Notes: generated from the sequence alone by a model not told the origin. A stretch of 64,000 bases of DNA from Aurantimonas coralicida_A (GCF_036016755.1 NZ_JAYXIH010000019.1:1-64000); one strand, 5' to 3'. Shown: positions 1-9,132, counted from the stretch's first letter. Numbers and translations: made by a program.

Positions 1-69
1 GATGTCTTTCACCACCCGCTCGGCAGGAGCCTTCGCAGGCAATTTCGGCTTGGAGGATTTGGGTCTCAT
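1..69 (-). CDS. IS3-family transposase OrfA, N-terminal 23 residues (partial)
   Basis: The start ATG is at 69-67 and the frame runs off the left window edge. The visible sequence MRPKSSKPKLPAKAPAERVV followed by KDI resembles the N-terminus of a common alphaproteobacterial IS3-type OrfA, in which KAPAERVVKDIRRATR precedes the HTH of the DNA-binding subunit. A GAAGG Shine-Dalgarno lies about 7 bases upstream. OrfA normally acts with OrfB through programmed frameshifting to give the active transposase. That part is not visible here. The assignment rests on recalled family similarity over a short stretch. Confidence 0.6.
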   Translation of the reverse strand, partial: MRPKSSKPKLPAKAPAERVVKDI

Positions 70-108
70 CTTCGTTCCTTCGTCACTACGACGAGACCCA
101 AATCCTCC
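52..108 (-). promoter_or_regulatory. 16-bp perfect inverted repeat enclosing the transposase start
   Basis: GGAGGATTTGGGTCTC at 52-67 is exactly repeated in inverse orientation at 93-108, with a 25-base spacer. In a minus-strand transcript this would fold into a hairpin whose 3' arm is codons 1-6 of orfA and whose loop holds the Shine-Dalgarno. Such structures block transposase translation when the RNA is read in from outside the element. That role is inferred here. Confidence 0.6.
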
Positions 109-113
109 TCAAA

Positions 114-671
114 TCACAACCTCAATTCTGGGCCATAGGCCCTGACGGCGGACATATCATTATGCAAGGCGCCGGCGCGCGCACGCGATGCCATGTCGAA
201 CGAGGTGTATAAATCGTCCACGCCCAATGCTGCTATGGTCGTTACGAGAACGGCAAGCGCGCAAGAGACCCATTCCAAGGCGCGGAGTCGGAGCCGAAGT
301 GTCACATAGATCGCAGCTCCGATAGGCAATACATGCAGGGCCATTGCGAGAACCGGCGACCTGACGGTGCCGGCGGCAAATATGATGCCCAGCGTAACGA
401 CAACTCCTCCCGAAATGCTCCGGAAAAGGCGGCCCGTAGTATAGATAAGAAGCGGTATCGAAACGAATATCCAAGCCAAAATGAGATCGGAACGAGTGGG
501 GCCCGCAGCCTGAAAAAATCCACCGACTACCAATATTCCGATGACGGAGAATAGGAAAATCGCGCAGACCAGATCGAAACCCGCACTGTCGAGTTCAGTG
601 CTTTCCACCAATTGTTGACCGGGGACTGGTCGCTGCGGGCGGGACGGCAGGCGCGCCTCAGGATGTGGCAT
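114..671 (-). pseudogene. Polytopic membrane protein truncated by the IS border
   Basis: The preferred start is the ATG at 671, which overlaps the last 14 bases of the upstream aminotransferase gene and suggests translational coupling. The 185-residue product has a polar N-terminus of about 25 residues and then about five hydrophobic segments between residues 30 and 150. It ends with a short polar tail at a TGA that belongs to the IS junction. The remaining coding sequence is probably missing or lies beyond the IS. Position beside a WecE-type sugar aminotransferase fits a polysaccharide polymerase or flippase-like protein, but no diagnostic motif is visible and the family is not recognised. 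Confidence 0.5.
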
Positions 672-1812
672 GCACCGCCTCCACGATCGTATCCACAACT
701 TCGTCTTGTTGTTCGCGCGTAATCCCGATCCACAGCGGTAAACGGAGGAGCCGTTCCGCCGAGGACTCGGTGACCGTCATTGAACCATGCACGCGGCCCA
801 GCCTCTGTCCAGCAGGGGAGTTATGAAGCGGTACGTAATGGAACACAGCGCCTATCGCCCGTTCTCTCAGGAATTCGAGGACGCGGCCGCGGGACAGGCC
901 GTCGCTGAGCAGCACGTAGTACATGTGAGCGTTATGCTCACATCCGGTGGGTATGATCGGCCTGCGAAGCAAGCCTTGCTTGTCGGCTCCCTCCAGCGCG
1001 GTATGGTAACGAGCCCAACTCGCCAGTCGGGTTTCGGTTATCTCACTTGCTTTCTCAAGCTGCGCCCATAGAAAAGCGGCCACAAGTTCGCTCGGCAGAA
1101 ATGAAGAACCCGGCTCCTGCCAAGTATACTTGTCGACTTCGCCCCGAAAAAATCGACTCCGATCCGTCCCTTTCTCGCGGATGATCTCTGCCCGTTGCTG
1201 GAAGGCGGGATCGTTTACCAGAAGCGCGCCGCCTTCGCCGCTGATCACGTTTTTCGTCTCGTGGAAGCTGTAGGCCCCGAGGCATCCGAGACTTCCCAGC
1301 GCCAGGCCGTGATACTTCGACATGACGCCCTGGGCGGCGTCCTCGACGATCGCGACGCCGTGCCGACGTCCGATCTCAACGATCTTGTTCATTTCACACG
1401 CGACGCCCGCATAGTGAACCGGAACTATCGCTCGTGTGCGCGACGTAATAGCATCTTCGATCAAATTTTCGTCGAGGTTCAACGTATCTTGGCGGATGTC
1501 AACGAACACCGGAACGGCACCACGTAAGACGAACGCGTTCGCCGTGGATACGAAGGTGAATGACGGCATGATGACTTCATCGCCGGGCTGGATTTCGAGA
1601 AGCAAGGCCGCCATCTCGAGCGCCGCCGTGCACGAATGGGTCAACCTCACCATTCCCGATCCCGACAGCGCCTCAAGCCAGGCATGGCAGTTTCGGGTGA
1701 ATGGACCATCCCCAGCGAGATGGCCATGGTCGTGAGCTTCGGAGATGTAGTGGATTTCGCGGCCTGTCAGGTAAGGCCAATTGAACGGGATGCCACGTCG
1801 CTTTTGAATCAT
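658..1812 (-). CDS. wecE: dTDP-4-amino-4,6-dideoxygalactose transaminase (WecE/RffA type)
   Basis: This PLP-dependent enzyme of the DegT/DnrJ/EryC1 family converts dTDP-4-keto-6-deoxyglucose to dTDP-4-amino-4,6-dideoxygalactose, a precursor of surface polysaccharide. The protein has 384 residues (E. coli RffA has 376). The cofactor aspartate is in VEDAAQ (about D158) and the Schiff-base lysine in SFHETKNVISGEGG (about K187). The ATG at 1812 gives a full-length N-terminus. The next gene downstream overlaps its stop codon. WecE partners such as RmlA/B or a Fuc4N acetyltransferase are not in view, so the pathway may be incomplete here. Confidence 0.88.
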   Translation of the reverse strand: MIQKRRGIPFNWPYLTGREIHYISEAHDHGHLAGDGPFTRNCHAWLEALSGSGMVRLTHSCTAALEMAALLLEIQPGDEVIMPSFTFVSTANAFVLRGAVPVFVDIRQDTLNLDENLIEDAITSRTRAIVPVHYAGVACEMNKIVEIGRRHGVAIVEDAAQGVMSKYHGLALGSLGCLGAYSFHETKNVISGEGGALLVNDPAFQQRAEIIREKGTDRSRFFRGEVDKYTWQEPGSSFLPSELVAAFLWAQLEKASEITETRLASWARYHTALEGADKQGLLRRPIIPTGCEHNAHMYYVLLSDGLSRGRVLEFLRERAIGAVFHYVPLHNSPAGQRLGRVHGSMTVTESSAERLLRLPLWIGITREQQDEVVDTIVEAVHATS

Positions 1813-2272
1813 GTACGCTTCATTCTTTACTGGCGACCAATGTCAGGAGGAGAGGCGGTGGCCCTCACCCACAGGCAGCAAAAATATGCGACCTAGGCCG
1901 CTGCCCCGTAGGCCACTTTCCTAAACCGATCAATCTCGTTGGAAAAGGCCAGAGGACAGAGCAACTTGCGATCAGTGTGCAAATCCGGGCGGAAATCGCC
2001 GGGGATGCCGAACGTCACTGTTGCTTGACGTATCGCACGCTTCATCTTCCGCTCGAACTTTCGAAAGACGAATTCGGGCCACCCATCGTTGGCGTGGGCA
2101 GAAGCGAGTAGCCTGCCAGTCCAGTCGGGCGGGTCGATTTTTTTGCGGCGCGGAAGAAATTCGGCCGTTGCGGTTCATGTTGCGGGCCGCTGCCTATATG
2201 GTCTCGGATCAGAAGTACCGCGAAAGGTCGTTTTCGAGACCGCGGTGCAGGGCGTGATGGTTCGGAGGCAAA
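1813..2272. other. 460-base gap upstream of wecE and asnO
   Basis: This is the divergent intergenic region between wecE (minus) and the NAGGN operon (plus). It contains the open coding-like fragment at 1893-2174, an A7/T7 run near 2140-2146 and presumably both promoters. A clear GGAGG Shine-Dalgarno lies at about 2264 for asnO. I see no RNA gene, repeat or riboswitch. Confidence 0.5.
1893..2174 (-). pseudogene. Open coding-like fragment of 93 codons with no start
   Basis: Between an in-frame TGA at 2177-2175 and a TAG at 1895-1893 the minus strand has an open frame that reads like real protein. It includes IDPPDWTGRLLASAHANDGW, then FVFRKFERKMKRAIRQATV, then DFRPDLHTDRKLLCPLAFSN. No ATG occurs until the middle. 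It lies upstream of and in the same orientation as wecE, so it is best explained as the 3' remnant of a gene from the same polysaccharide cluster. I do not recognise the family. Confidence 0.35.
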
Positions 2273-4048
2273 ATGTGCGGCATATGCGGTGAAATCCGGT
2301 TCGACGGGCAAAAGGCCTCGGCCGAGCGGCTTCAGCGCATGGGCGATTGCCTGGCTCCACGCGGTCCGGACGGCTCCGGCCAAGTGATGCGCGGCCGGGT
2401 CGGCCTCGGCCACCGGCGACTGAAAATCATCGACCTTTCCGAAAAGGCCGAGCAGCCGATGGTCGACCCCGAACTCGGGCTCACCATCGCCTTCAACGGC
2501 TGCATCTACAACTATCCGGAGCTCCGCAAGGAGCTCGAAGGCAAGGGCTATCGCTTCTTCTCGCATGGCGACACGGAGGTCATCCTCAAGGCCTATCACG
2601 CCTGGGGGCGCGATTGCGTCAAGCGCTTTCACGGCATGTTCGCCTTCGCCATCCACGAGCGCGACTCTGGCCGGGTGCTGCTTGCTCGCGACCGCTTCGG
2701 CATCAAGCCGCTCTACCTGTCGCAGAACGCCGGGCGCCTCTATTTCGCCTCCTCGTTACCGGCGATTCTCAAGACCGGCGACGTCGATACCGCGATCGAC
2801 CGCGAGGCGCTGCACCACTACATGACGTTCCACGCCGTGGTGCCGCCGCCGCTGACTATTCTCAAGGGCGTGCGCAAGCTCCCCCCCGCGACAACCCGGC
2901 TGATCGAGGCGGACGGCAGCTTCGACGACGACATGTTCTGGGCGCCCGAATTCGGACCACGCCCCGGCGACGACAAGCTGTCTTCCGACGACTGGCGCGA
3001 CATGGTGCTGGAATCGCTCAAGACCGCGGTCGCCCGCCGCATGGTCGCCGACGTTCCGGTCGGGGTGCTTTTATCGGGCGGCGTCGATTCCTCGCTGATC
3101 GTCGGGCTTCTGGCCGAGGCCGGGCAGAAGGACCTCAACACCTTCTCGATCGGTTTCGAGGATGCCAATGGCGAGGTCGGCAACGAATTCGAGTTCTCCG
3201 ACCTGATCGCCAATCACTACGGCACCGAGCACCACAAGATCTTCGTGCCCGGCTCGGAACTGATGGAGCATCTACCCGGCACCATCGCGGCGATGTCGGA
3301 GCCGATGGTCTCTTACGACAATGTCGGCTTCTACCTCTTGTCGCGCGAGGTCTCCAAGCACATCAAGGTGGTCCAGTCCGGCCAGGGCGCCGACGAAATC
3401 TTCGGCGGCTATCACTGGTATCCGCCGATGGTCGGCGCCAATGATTCGCTCGCCGCCTACAGCCATGCCTTCTTCGACCGCTCGCATGAGCGGCTGCTGA
3501 GCCACATTTCGCCGGAATGGCACACCGAAACCGACGTCAGCCGCGAATTCGTCGAGCGGCATTTCGCCATCCCGGGCGCGGAAAATCCCGTCGACAAGGC
3601 CCTGAGGATCGATGCCCACGTCATGCTGGTGGACGATCCCGTCAAGCGGGTCGACAACATGACCATGGCCTGGGGATTGGAAGCGCGGGTGCCCTTCCTC
3701 GACCACGAACTGGTGGAACTCGCGGCGCGCGTGCCGGCGGCCGAGAAGCTGAAGCAGGACGGCAAGGGTGTCCTCAAGGAAGTCGCGCGTCAGATCGTCC
3801 CGTCGGCGGTGATCGACCGCAAGAAGGGTTATTTCCCGGTTCCGCAGCTCAAATACATCTCCGGCCCCTATCTCGACATGGTGCGTGATACGCTGACCTC
3901 CGAAAGCGCCAAATCGCGCGGCTTGTTCCGCGGCGACTATCTCGAAACGCTGTTCGCCGATCCGGCCGCCCACATCACGCCGCTGCGCGGCTCGGAACTC
4001 TGGCAGGTCGCGCTTCTCGAATTGTGGCTCCAGCAGCAAGGGATCTAG
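2273..4048 (+). CDS. asnO: N-acetylglutaminylglutamine amidotransferase (asparagine synthase-like)
   Basis: This enzyme amidates N-acetylglutaminylglutamine, the last step in making the compatible solute NAGGN. It begins MCGICGEI, giving the catalytic Cys2 of an Ntn-type class II glutamine amidotransferase domain (about residues 1-190). The ATP-pyrophosphatase synthetase domain follows with the PP-loop LLSGGVDSS near residues 264-272. Its 591 residues match the NAGGN-specific subfamily rather than ordinary AsnB. A GGAGG Shine-Dalgarno precedes the ATG. The synthetase gene begins seven bases after the stop and the M42 peptidase follows, which fixes the subfamily assignment. It is cytoplasmic and probably induced by osmotic stress. 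Confidence 0.93.
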   Translation: MCGICGEIRFDGQKASAERLQRMGDCLAPRGPDGSGQVMRGRVGLGHRRLKIIDLSEKAEQPMVDPELGLTIAFNGCIYNYPELRKELEGKGYRFFSHGDTEVILKAYHAWGRDCVKRFHGMFAFAIHERDSGRVLLARDRFGIKPLYLSQNAGRLYFASSLPAILKTGDVDTAIDREALHHYMTFHAVVPPPLTILKGVRKLPPATTRLIEADGSFDDDMFWAPEFGPRPGDDKLSSDDWRDMVLESLKTAVARRMVADVPVGVLLSGGVDSSLIVGLLAEAGQKDLNTFSIGFEDANGEVGNEFEFSDLIANHYGTEHHKIFVPGSELMEHLPGTIAAMSEPMVSYDNVGFYLLSREVSKHIKVVQSGQGADEIFGGYHWYPPMVGANDSLAAYSHAFFDRSHERLLSHISPEWHTETDVSREFVERHFAIPGAENPVDKALRIDAHVMLVDDPVKRVDNMTMAWGLEARVPFLDHELVELAARVPAAEKLKQDGKGVLKEVARQIVPSAVIDRKKGYFPVPQLKYISGPYLDMVRDTLTSESAKSRGLFRGDYLETLFADPAAHITPLRGSELWQVALLELWLQQQGI

Positions 4049-4055
4049 CGCCGCT

Positions 4056-5864
4056 ATGGCAGATCACCGGCCCAGGACCCAGCCCAATATCGACCACCGG
4101 CTGAAGCGGATGCGCACCGACGGCATCAAGGCGCCGATCGGCCGGCACGATCCGAATATGCCGGCGGCCGAGAAAAACGCCTATCTCGATTGCGGATGGG
4201 GACGGCTGGTCTTCGCCCAGACCTTCGAAGACCCGACGGAACTCGTGCGCAGCCTGCGCGAGGAAGGCCCCGATCGCCGCGATATCGCGTTCTACGCGCG
4301 CGACCCGCATGTGCTCTTGAGCCACGCGCCGCAGGAGCTGTTCCTCGACCCCTCGCACACCTACCGCCTCGATCTTTCGACCTATCGCAGCGATCCGCGC
4401 CGGCCGCGCGGCTACTTCATCCGCCGCCTGTCCTCCGAGCAGGACGCGACCGAGGTCAACCGCATCTACCAGAGCCGCGGCATGGTGCAGGTGCATCCGT
4501 CCTTCTTCTGGTCCAACCGCGACAACCGGGCGTTGACCTATTTCGTCGCCGAGGACGAAACCACCGGCGCAATTCTTGGCACGGTCACCGGCGTCCACAA
4601 TCGCCGCGCCTTTGCCGATCCGGAGAACGGTTCCTCGCTCTGGTGCCTTGCGGTCGACCCCCAGGCCACGCATCCGGGCATCGGCGAGGCTCTTGTGCGC
4701 CGGCTGGCCGAGCATTTCCAGGCGCGTGGCTGCGCCTTCATGGATCTGTCGGTCATGCACGACAACGAACTGGCGATCGGGCTCTATGACAAGCTCGGCT
4801 TCTACCGGGTCCCGTATTTCGCCGTGAAGCGCAAGAACGAGATCAACGAGAAGCTGTTCACCGGCTCGGGCGCCGATTACGACAGCCTGAACCCTTACGC
4901 GCGTATCATCGTCGACGAGGCGCGGCGGCGGGGCATCCATACCGAGGTGACCGATGCGGCCGGTGGCTTCTTTCGTCTGACTCAGGGCGGCCGCACGATC
5001 CATTGCCGCGAAAGCCTGTCGGAACTGACCTCAGCCGTAGCGATGTCGATCTGCGACGAGAAGTCGGTGACCCGCCGCATGGTCGAGGCCGCCGGCGTCG
5101 CGGTCTCCGATCAGATCGATGCCGATATCGACGACGAGGCCCTTGCCGCGTTCATCGCCGAGCATGGCCAGATCGTCGTCAAGCCGGCGCGGGGCGAACA
5201 GGGACGTGGCATTGCCGTCGGCATCGAAACCGTCGAGGACGCCAAGCGCGCGATTGCCGCGGCGCGCGAGCAATCGGACCGGGTGCTGCTGGAATCCTGC
5301 TTCGCAGGCGATGATCTCAGGCTGATCGTCATCGACTATCGCCTGGTCGCCGCCGCCCTGCGCAAGCCGCCGCAGATCACCGGCGACGGCCGCTCCAGCG
5401 TGCGCGAACTGATCGAACATCTGTCCCGGCGGCGCGCGGCGGCGACCGCCGGCGAAAGCCGGGTGCCGCTCGACGCGGAGACCGAGCGCTGCGTCAGGAA
5501 TGCCGGCCACGCCCTGGACGACATTCCGGCGAAGGGCGAGCGGATCACCGTTCGCAAGACCGCGAATCTTCATACCGGCGGCACCATTCACGACGTGACC
5601 GGCGAGGTGCATCCGGTTCTCGTCGATGCGGCCGTCGCCGCTGCCCGGGCGATCGAAATCCCGGTGACGGGGATCGACCTGATGGTCAAGGCGCCGCACT
5701 TGCCGGACTACGTCTTCATCGAGGCGAACGAACGGCCGGGGCTCGCCAATCACGAGCCGCAACCGACGGCGGAGCGGTTCATCGACCTCTTGTTTCCCCT
5801 GTCGATTCCGTTTTCAGTGCGCGCCGCCAGGTCTCACAAACGTAAATCCAGGAAGGACGACTAA
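4056..5864 (+). CDS. ngg: N-acetylglutaminylglutamine synthetase (GNAT plus ATP-grasp)
   Basis: This bifunctional enzyme acetylates and ligates glutamine to form N-acetylglutaminylglutamine. The N-terminal half holds a GNAT acetyltransferase domain with the acetyl-CoA loop HPGIGEALVRRL near residue 207 and the downstream helix NELAIGLYDKLGFYRV. The C-terminal half (about residues 300-570) is an ATP-grasp ligase with VVKPARGEQGRGIAVGI and a metal-binding end FIEANERPGLANHEP. The 602-residue length is typical. It lies seven bases after asnO and its TAA abuts the GTG of the next gene, so the three genes form one operon. The tail RAARSHKRKSRKDD is basic. Confidence 0.92.
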   Translation: MADHRPRTQPNIDHRLKRMRTDGIKAPIGRHDPNMPAAEKNAYLDCGWGRLVFAQTFEDPTELVRSLREEGPDRRDIAFYARDPHVLLSHAPQELFLDPSHTYRLDLSTYRSDPRRPRGYFIRRLSSEQDATEVNRIYQSRGMVQVHPSFFWSNRDNRALTYFVAEDETTGAILGTVTGVHNRRAFADPENGSSLWCLAVDPQATHPGIGEALVRRLAEHFQARGCAFMDLSVMHDNELAIGLYDKLGFYRVPYFAVKRKNEINEKLFTGSGADYDSLNPYARIIVDEARRRGIHTEVTDAAGGFFRLTQGGRTIHCRESLSELTSAVAMSICDEKSVTRRMVEAAGVAVSDQIDADIDDEALAAFIAEHGQIVVKPARGEQGRGIAVGIETVEDAKRAIAAAREQSDRVLLESCFAGDDLRLIVIDYRLVAAALRKPPQITGDGRSSVRELIEHLSRRRAAATAGESRVPLDAETERCVRNAGHALDDIPAKGERITVRKTANLHTGGTIHDVTGEVHPVLVDAAVAAARAIEIPVTGIDLMVKAPHLPDYVFIEANERPGLANHEPQPTAERFIDLLFPLSIPFSVRAARSHKRKSRKDD

Positions 5865-7019
5865 GTGCCAAGGCTTGCCATCGATGCGCAGTATCTGACG
5901 GACCAGCTGAAGGCGCTTCTGGATATCCCCAGCCCCACCGGCTACACGGATACCGTCGTTCGCCATGTCGCCAAGGAACTGGAGCGACTCGGGCTGACCG
6001 TCGAACTGACCCGGCGCGGCGCGATTTCCGCGCTCCGGCAAGGCTCGCGCCGGGCCTCGGCGCGGGCGATCGTCAGCCATCTCGATACGCTGGGTGCCCA
6101 GGTCAAACGCCTGAAGGAGAACGGCCGCCTCGAACTCGTGCCGATCGGCCACTGGTCGGCACGCTTTGCCGAGGGCGCGCGCGCGACGCTGTTCACCGAA
6201 TCCGGCACCTATCGCGGCACGATCCTGCCGCTGAAGGCCTCCGGCCATACCTACAACGACGAGATCGACACCATGCCGGTCGGTTGGGACTTCGTGGAGT
6301 TGCGGGTCGACGCGCTCGGCCGCGACGCGCGCGAGTTGCAGGCGCTCGGCATCGAGATCGGCGATACCGTTGCGATCGACCCGCAGCCGGAATTTCTCGA
6401 CAACGGCTTCATCGTCTCGCGTCACCTCGACAACAAGGCGGGCGTCGCGGTCATGCTCGCCGCGATCGAGGCGATGGAGCGCGCCGAGGCATCGACGCCC
6501 GTCGACATGCACTGGCTGTTCACCATCGCCGAGGAGGTTGGCGTCGGCGCCGCCTCTATCCTGACGCCCGACGTCGCCTCGATGATCGCGGTCGACAACG
6601 GCACGTCGGCGCCAGGCCAGAATTCCTCCGAATTCGGCGTCACCATTGCCATGGCCGACCAGACCGGCCCGTTCGACTATCACCTGACCAAGAAACTCGT
6701 CCGGCTCTGCCAGGAAGAGGATATCCGCTACCAGAAGGATATCTTCCGCTTCTATCGTTCCGACTCCGCCTCCGCGATCGAGGCAGGGCACGACGTGCGC
6801 ACTGCGCTGATCACCTTTGGCGTCGACGCCTCGCATGGCTATGAACGCATCCACATGCATGCGCTGCGCTCGCTCGCCGAACTCGTCACCGCCTACGCCA
6901 CCTCGCCGGTCGAGATCGAGCGGGATCGCAACCAGCATGCAGGTATCCAGGGATTCACCCGGCAGCCGGCGGTCGAGGCGGAGCAGGCGCTCGCGGAGGA
7001 TTCCGACCTCGCCGAGTAA
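5865..7019 (+). CDS. M42-family metallopeptidase of the NAGGN osmoprotectant system
   Basis: This predicted dinuclear-zinc aminopeptidase is the third conserved gene of the NAGGN operon. Its role, probably turnover of the osmolyte or a precursor, is not established. Metal ligands are visible in SHLDT (about residue 72), SRHLDNKAG (about 187) and IAEEVGVGAAS (about 222). The protein has 384 residues. The start is GTG at 5865, immediately after the TAA of the synthetase gene with no spacer, which implies translational coupling. M42 enzymes form cytoplasmic tetrahedral dodecamers. The C-terminal 40 residues are acidic and Ala/Glu-rich. Confidence 0.88.
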   Translation: MPRLAIDAQYLTDQLKALLDIPSPTGYTDTVVRHVAKELERLGLTVELTRRGAISALRQGSRRASARAIVSHLDTLGAQVKRLKENGRLELVPIGHWSARFAEGARATLFTESGTYRGTILPLKASGHTYNDEIDTMPVGWDFVELRVDALGRDARELQALGIEIGDTVAIDPQPEFLDNGFIVSRHLDNKAGVAVMLAAIEAMERAEASTPVDMHWLFTIAEEVGVGAASILTPDVASMIAVDNGTSAPGQNSSEFGVTIAMADQTGPFDYHLTKKLVRLCQEEDIRYQKDIFRFYRSDSASAIEAGHDVRTALITFGVDASHGYERIHMHALRSLAELVTAYATSPVEIERDRNQHAGIQGFTRQPAVEAEQALAEDSDLAE

Positions 7020-7139
7020 CGCCATGCCGTCCCGCCGGATCCAACGGGCGTCGAACCTCTCGCTGTTCATAAGATCGCGCGACCGCGATAATATCGAATA
7101 CCGGGGTCCGGTGTGGCACCGCGTCGTCGACAACAGGGG

Positions 7140-7565
7140 ATGACAGGCATGACGTCCGAAAAAATCCTGACGCTGGCCGAGGCGTGGTGGCGCGATATCG
7201 AGGCGACCGCCGCGGCCTATCCCTCCATCGCGATCATGGGTCTGATCCTCGCCCTCCTGTCGCTGCTCCTGTCGCGAAGCCTGTTTGTTTTCATCGCCGC
7301 TGCGTTCCTCGCCGTTGCCGCCGTGCTTGTCACGGAGCCGGTCGCGGACCCGCTCAAGCGCGAGGTCCTGATCGGCGGATTCTTCCTGGCGATCGTCCTC
7401 GTCTCCGTCGTAGTCATGATGCTGCGGCTGCGCCTGCGTCAGGCACGCATCGATCTGCGCCGCACGGCAGCGGAAGCGAGCGAATGGCAAGCCCTCTATC
7501 AGGATGAGGTGCGCTGGCGGCAGGCCGGCGGCGATGTACGGGACCGGCTGCCGCCGGGCGGCTGA
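7140..7565 (+). CDS. Small membrane protein of unknown function
   Basis: I do not recognise this family. From the ATG at 7140 the product has 141 residues; an ATG at 7149 is also possible. After a short N-terminal helix, residues of about 30-70 form a long hydrophobic stretch that could span twice, and about 85-105 form another membrane segment ending in LRLRLRQARIDLRRTAAE, a charged helix that may be coiled coil. It ends DRLPPGG. It follows the NAGGN operon by 120 bases on the same strand and might be cotranscribed. Confidence 0.55.
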   Translation: MTGMTSEKILTLAEAWWRDIEATAAAYPSIAIMGLILALLSLLLSRSLFVFIAAAFLAVAAVLVTEPVADPLKREVLIGGFFLAIVLVSVVVMMLRLRLRQARIDLRRTAAEASEWQALYQDEVRWRQAGGDVRDRLPPGG

Positions 7566-7598
7566 GGTCAACCGAGGCGCCGAGACCCGCTGCCGTCG

Positions 7599-8897
7599 TC
7601 AGACCCCATTTTTGACGGAGGCCTCGGCGCGATCGATCGGATCCGCTGCATCGCGCGTCGCCGCGTCGGACTCCACCAGGGTCGTCGCCACCTTCGAGGA
7701 CGCCTTGAGCGTGCGGTGAACCGGGCATTTGTCGGCGATTTCCAGGACCTTGGCTTCAAGCCCATCAGGCACACCGCCCTCGATGTGGATGCGGCGGGTG
7801 AACCAATCGATCTTGCCGTCGCGCGCCCGCTCGTCCTCGGCGCAGGACTCACAGTCCTTGAAGTGCACCTTTTGATGCGCGACATCGACCGTGATCCGGC
7901 CGAGATCGAGCTTCTTGCGATCGGCGTACATGCGCAGCGTCATCGAGGTGCAGCTGGCCAGCGCCGCCGACAGGAAGTCGTAGGGCGAGGGTCCGCTGTC
8001 GAGGCCGCCGACGCTTTCCGGCTCGTCGGCCGTAAGCCGGTGACGCCCCGCATGCACCGCGTTCTGGAACGTGCCGCCGAGGGTCTCGCGCACGCCGACA
8101 TGCTCGATCGCGGTCTCGCCCTGGGGCTTTTCCTGCCCGATGTAACGGGTCGCCCAGCCGGCGACGACCTCGGCCGCGAACTCGGCGTCGGCGCGCTTGG
8201 TCAACAGGTGATCGGCGCCGTCCAGCGACACGAAGCTCTTGGGGTGGCGCGCCGCGGTGAAAATCGCACTGGCATTGTCGATGCCGACGAACTCGTCGAC
8301 CGGCGAATGCATCACCATCAGCGCCTTGCGCATCGTCGCGATGCGATCCGTCAAGCGGGTGCCTCGGATGTCTTCCAGGAACTGCCGGCGGATGGTGAAG
8401 GGACGGCCAGCCAGTTTCACGGCGACCGCGCCCTCCGCCTCGATGTCATCAACATGGGCCGCGAACTGCTTTTCGACGTGGCTGGCTTCGGCGGGCGCCG
8501 CGATGGTGACCACCGCCTTGACCTCGGGAATGTCGCGGGCAACGGCAAGAACGGCGGCGCCTCCCAGCGAATGGCCGATCAGGATTTTCGGCGCCGCGAA
8601 ATTGGTTCGAAGATAGTCGGCGGCGCTTTTCAGATCGGCGACGTTGGAGGAAAAGTTCGTCGAGGCGAATTCGCCCTCGCTGGAGCCAAGGCCGGTGAAA
8701 TCGAAGCGCAACACGGCGATGCCCTGCCCGGCGAGGCAATTGGCGATGGTCCGCGCCGCCTGAAGGTCCTTGGAACAGGTGAAGCAGTGGGCAAAGAGCG
8801 CATAAGCCCGCACCGGGCCCAGCGGCATGTCGAGCCGAGCCGATAGGGCGTCGCCGGAATGGCCTTGGAAGTCGACGCGCAGGATCGAATCGCTCAT
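7599..8897 (-). CDS. Bifunctional alpha/beta hydrolase/OsmC family protein
   Basis: Residues 1 to about 255 form an alpha/beta hydrolase with the nucleophile elbow GHSLGG and the C-terminal His in DGADHLL. Residues from about 265 form an OsmC/Ohr-like domain with the two redox cysteines in ALASCTSMT and DKCPVHRTL, as in thiol peroxidases that remove organic hydroperoxides. The fusion is a known family. The ATG at 8897 was chosen because the sequence from MSDSILRVDFQGH on is family-like, whereas the upstream extension is not. The gene is divergent from queF. The acid residue and substrate of the hydrolase half are unknown. Confidence 0.85.
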   Translation of the reverse strand: MSDSILRVDFQGHSGDALSARLDMPLGPVRAYALFAHCFTCSKDLQAARTIANCLAGQGIAVLRFDFTGLGSSEGEFASTNFSSNVADLKSAADYLRTNFAAPKILIGHSLGGAAVLAVARDIPEVKAVVTIAAPAEASHVEKQFAAHVDDIEAEGAVAVKLAGRPFTIRRQFLEDIRGTRLTDRIATMRKALMVMHSPVDEFVGIDNASAIFTAARHPKSFVSLDGADHLLTKRADAEFAAEVVAGWATRYIGQEKPQGETAIEHVGVRETLGGTFQNAVHAGRHRLTADEPESVGGLDSGPSPYDFLSAALASCTSMTLRMYADRKKLDLGRITVDVAHQKVHFKDCESCAEDERARDGKIDWFTRRIHIEGGVPDGLEAKVLEIADKCPVHRTLKASSKVATTLVESDAATRDAADPIDRAEASVKNGV

Positions 8898-9132
8898 GCC
8901 GCTGAGACTCCGATGTTCTGTTACGATGAGCTGGACGATAGCCGCTTTCGGCGCGCCCCGGCAGTTCCCGACGATCAAATGATTTGGAAGGCTAGTTTTC
9001 GCATGGGCCCTCCCGCGCAGCGAACACGATCAGATGCGCGTAACCACCGATCATCCCGCCTCCTCTATCAACGGCCGGCCGATGCACCTACATGGCTTCG
9101 GTCCGCACGAATATCTCCGATTGGAAGCCACA

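Larger units (their letters stand above)
1..116 (-). mobile_element. End of an IS3-family insertion sequence (partial)
   Basis: The minus strand carries the first codons of an IS3-type transposase OrfA, preceded by a short leader. The neighbouring membrane gene stops at a TGA at 116-114, just where the leader begins, so the IS border is placed at about 116. The rest of the element lies outside the window. The exact border and terminal repeat cannot be fixed without the other end. Confidence 0.6.

Noticed and set aside
5814..7571. Long minus-strand open frame (585 codons) opposite the M42 peptidase gene
   Set aside because: Arg/Asp/Gly-rich low-information translation without family pattern; a typical antisense artefact of a high-GC gene with strong third-position bias.
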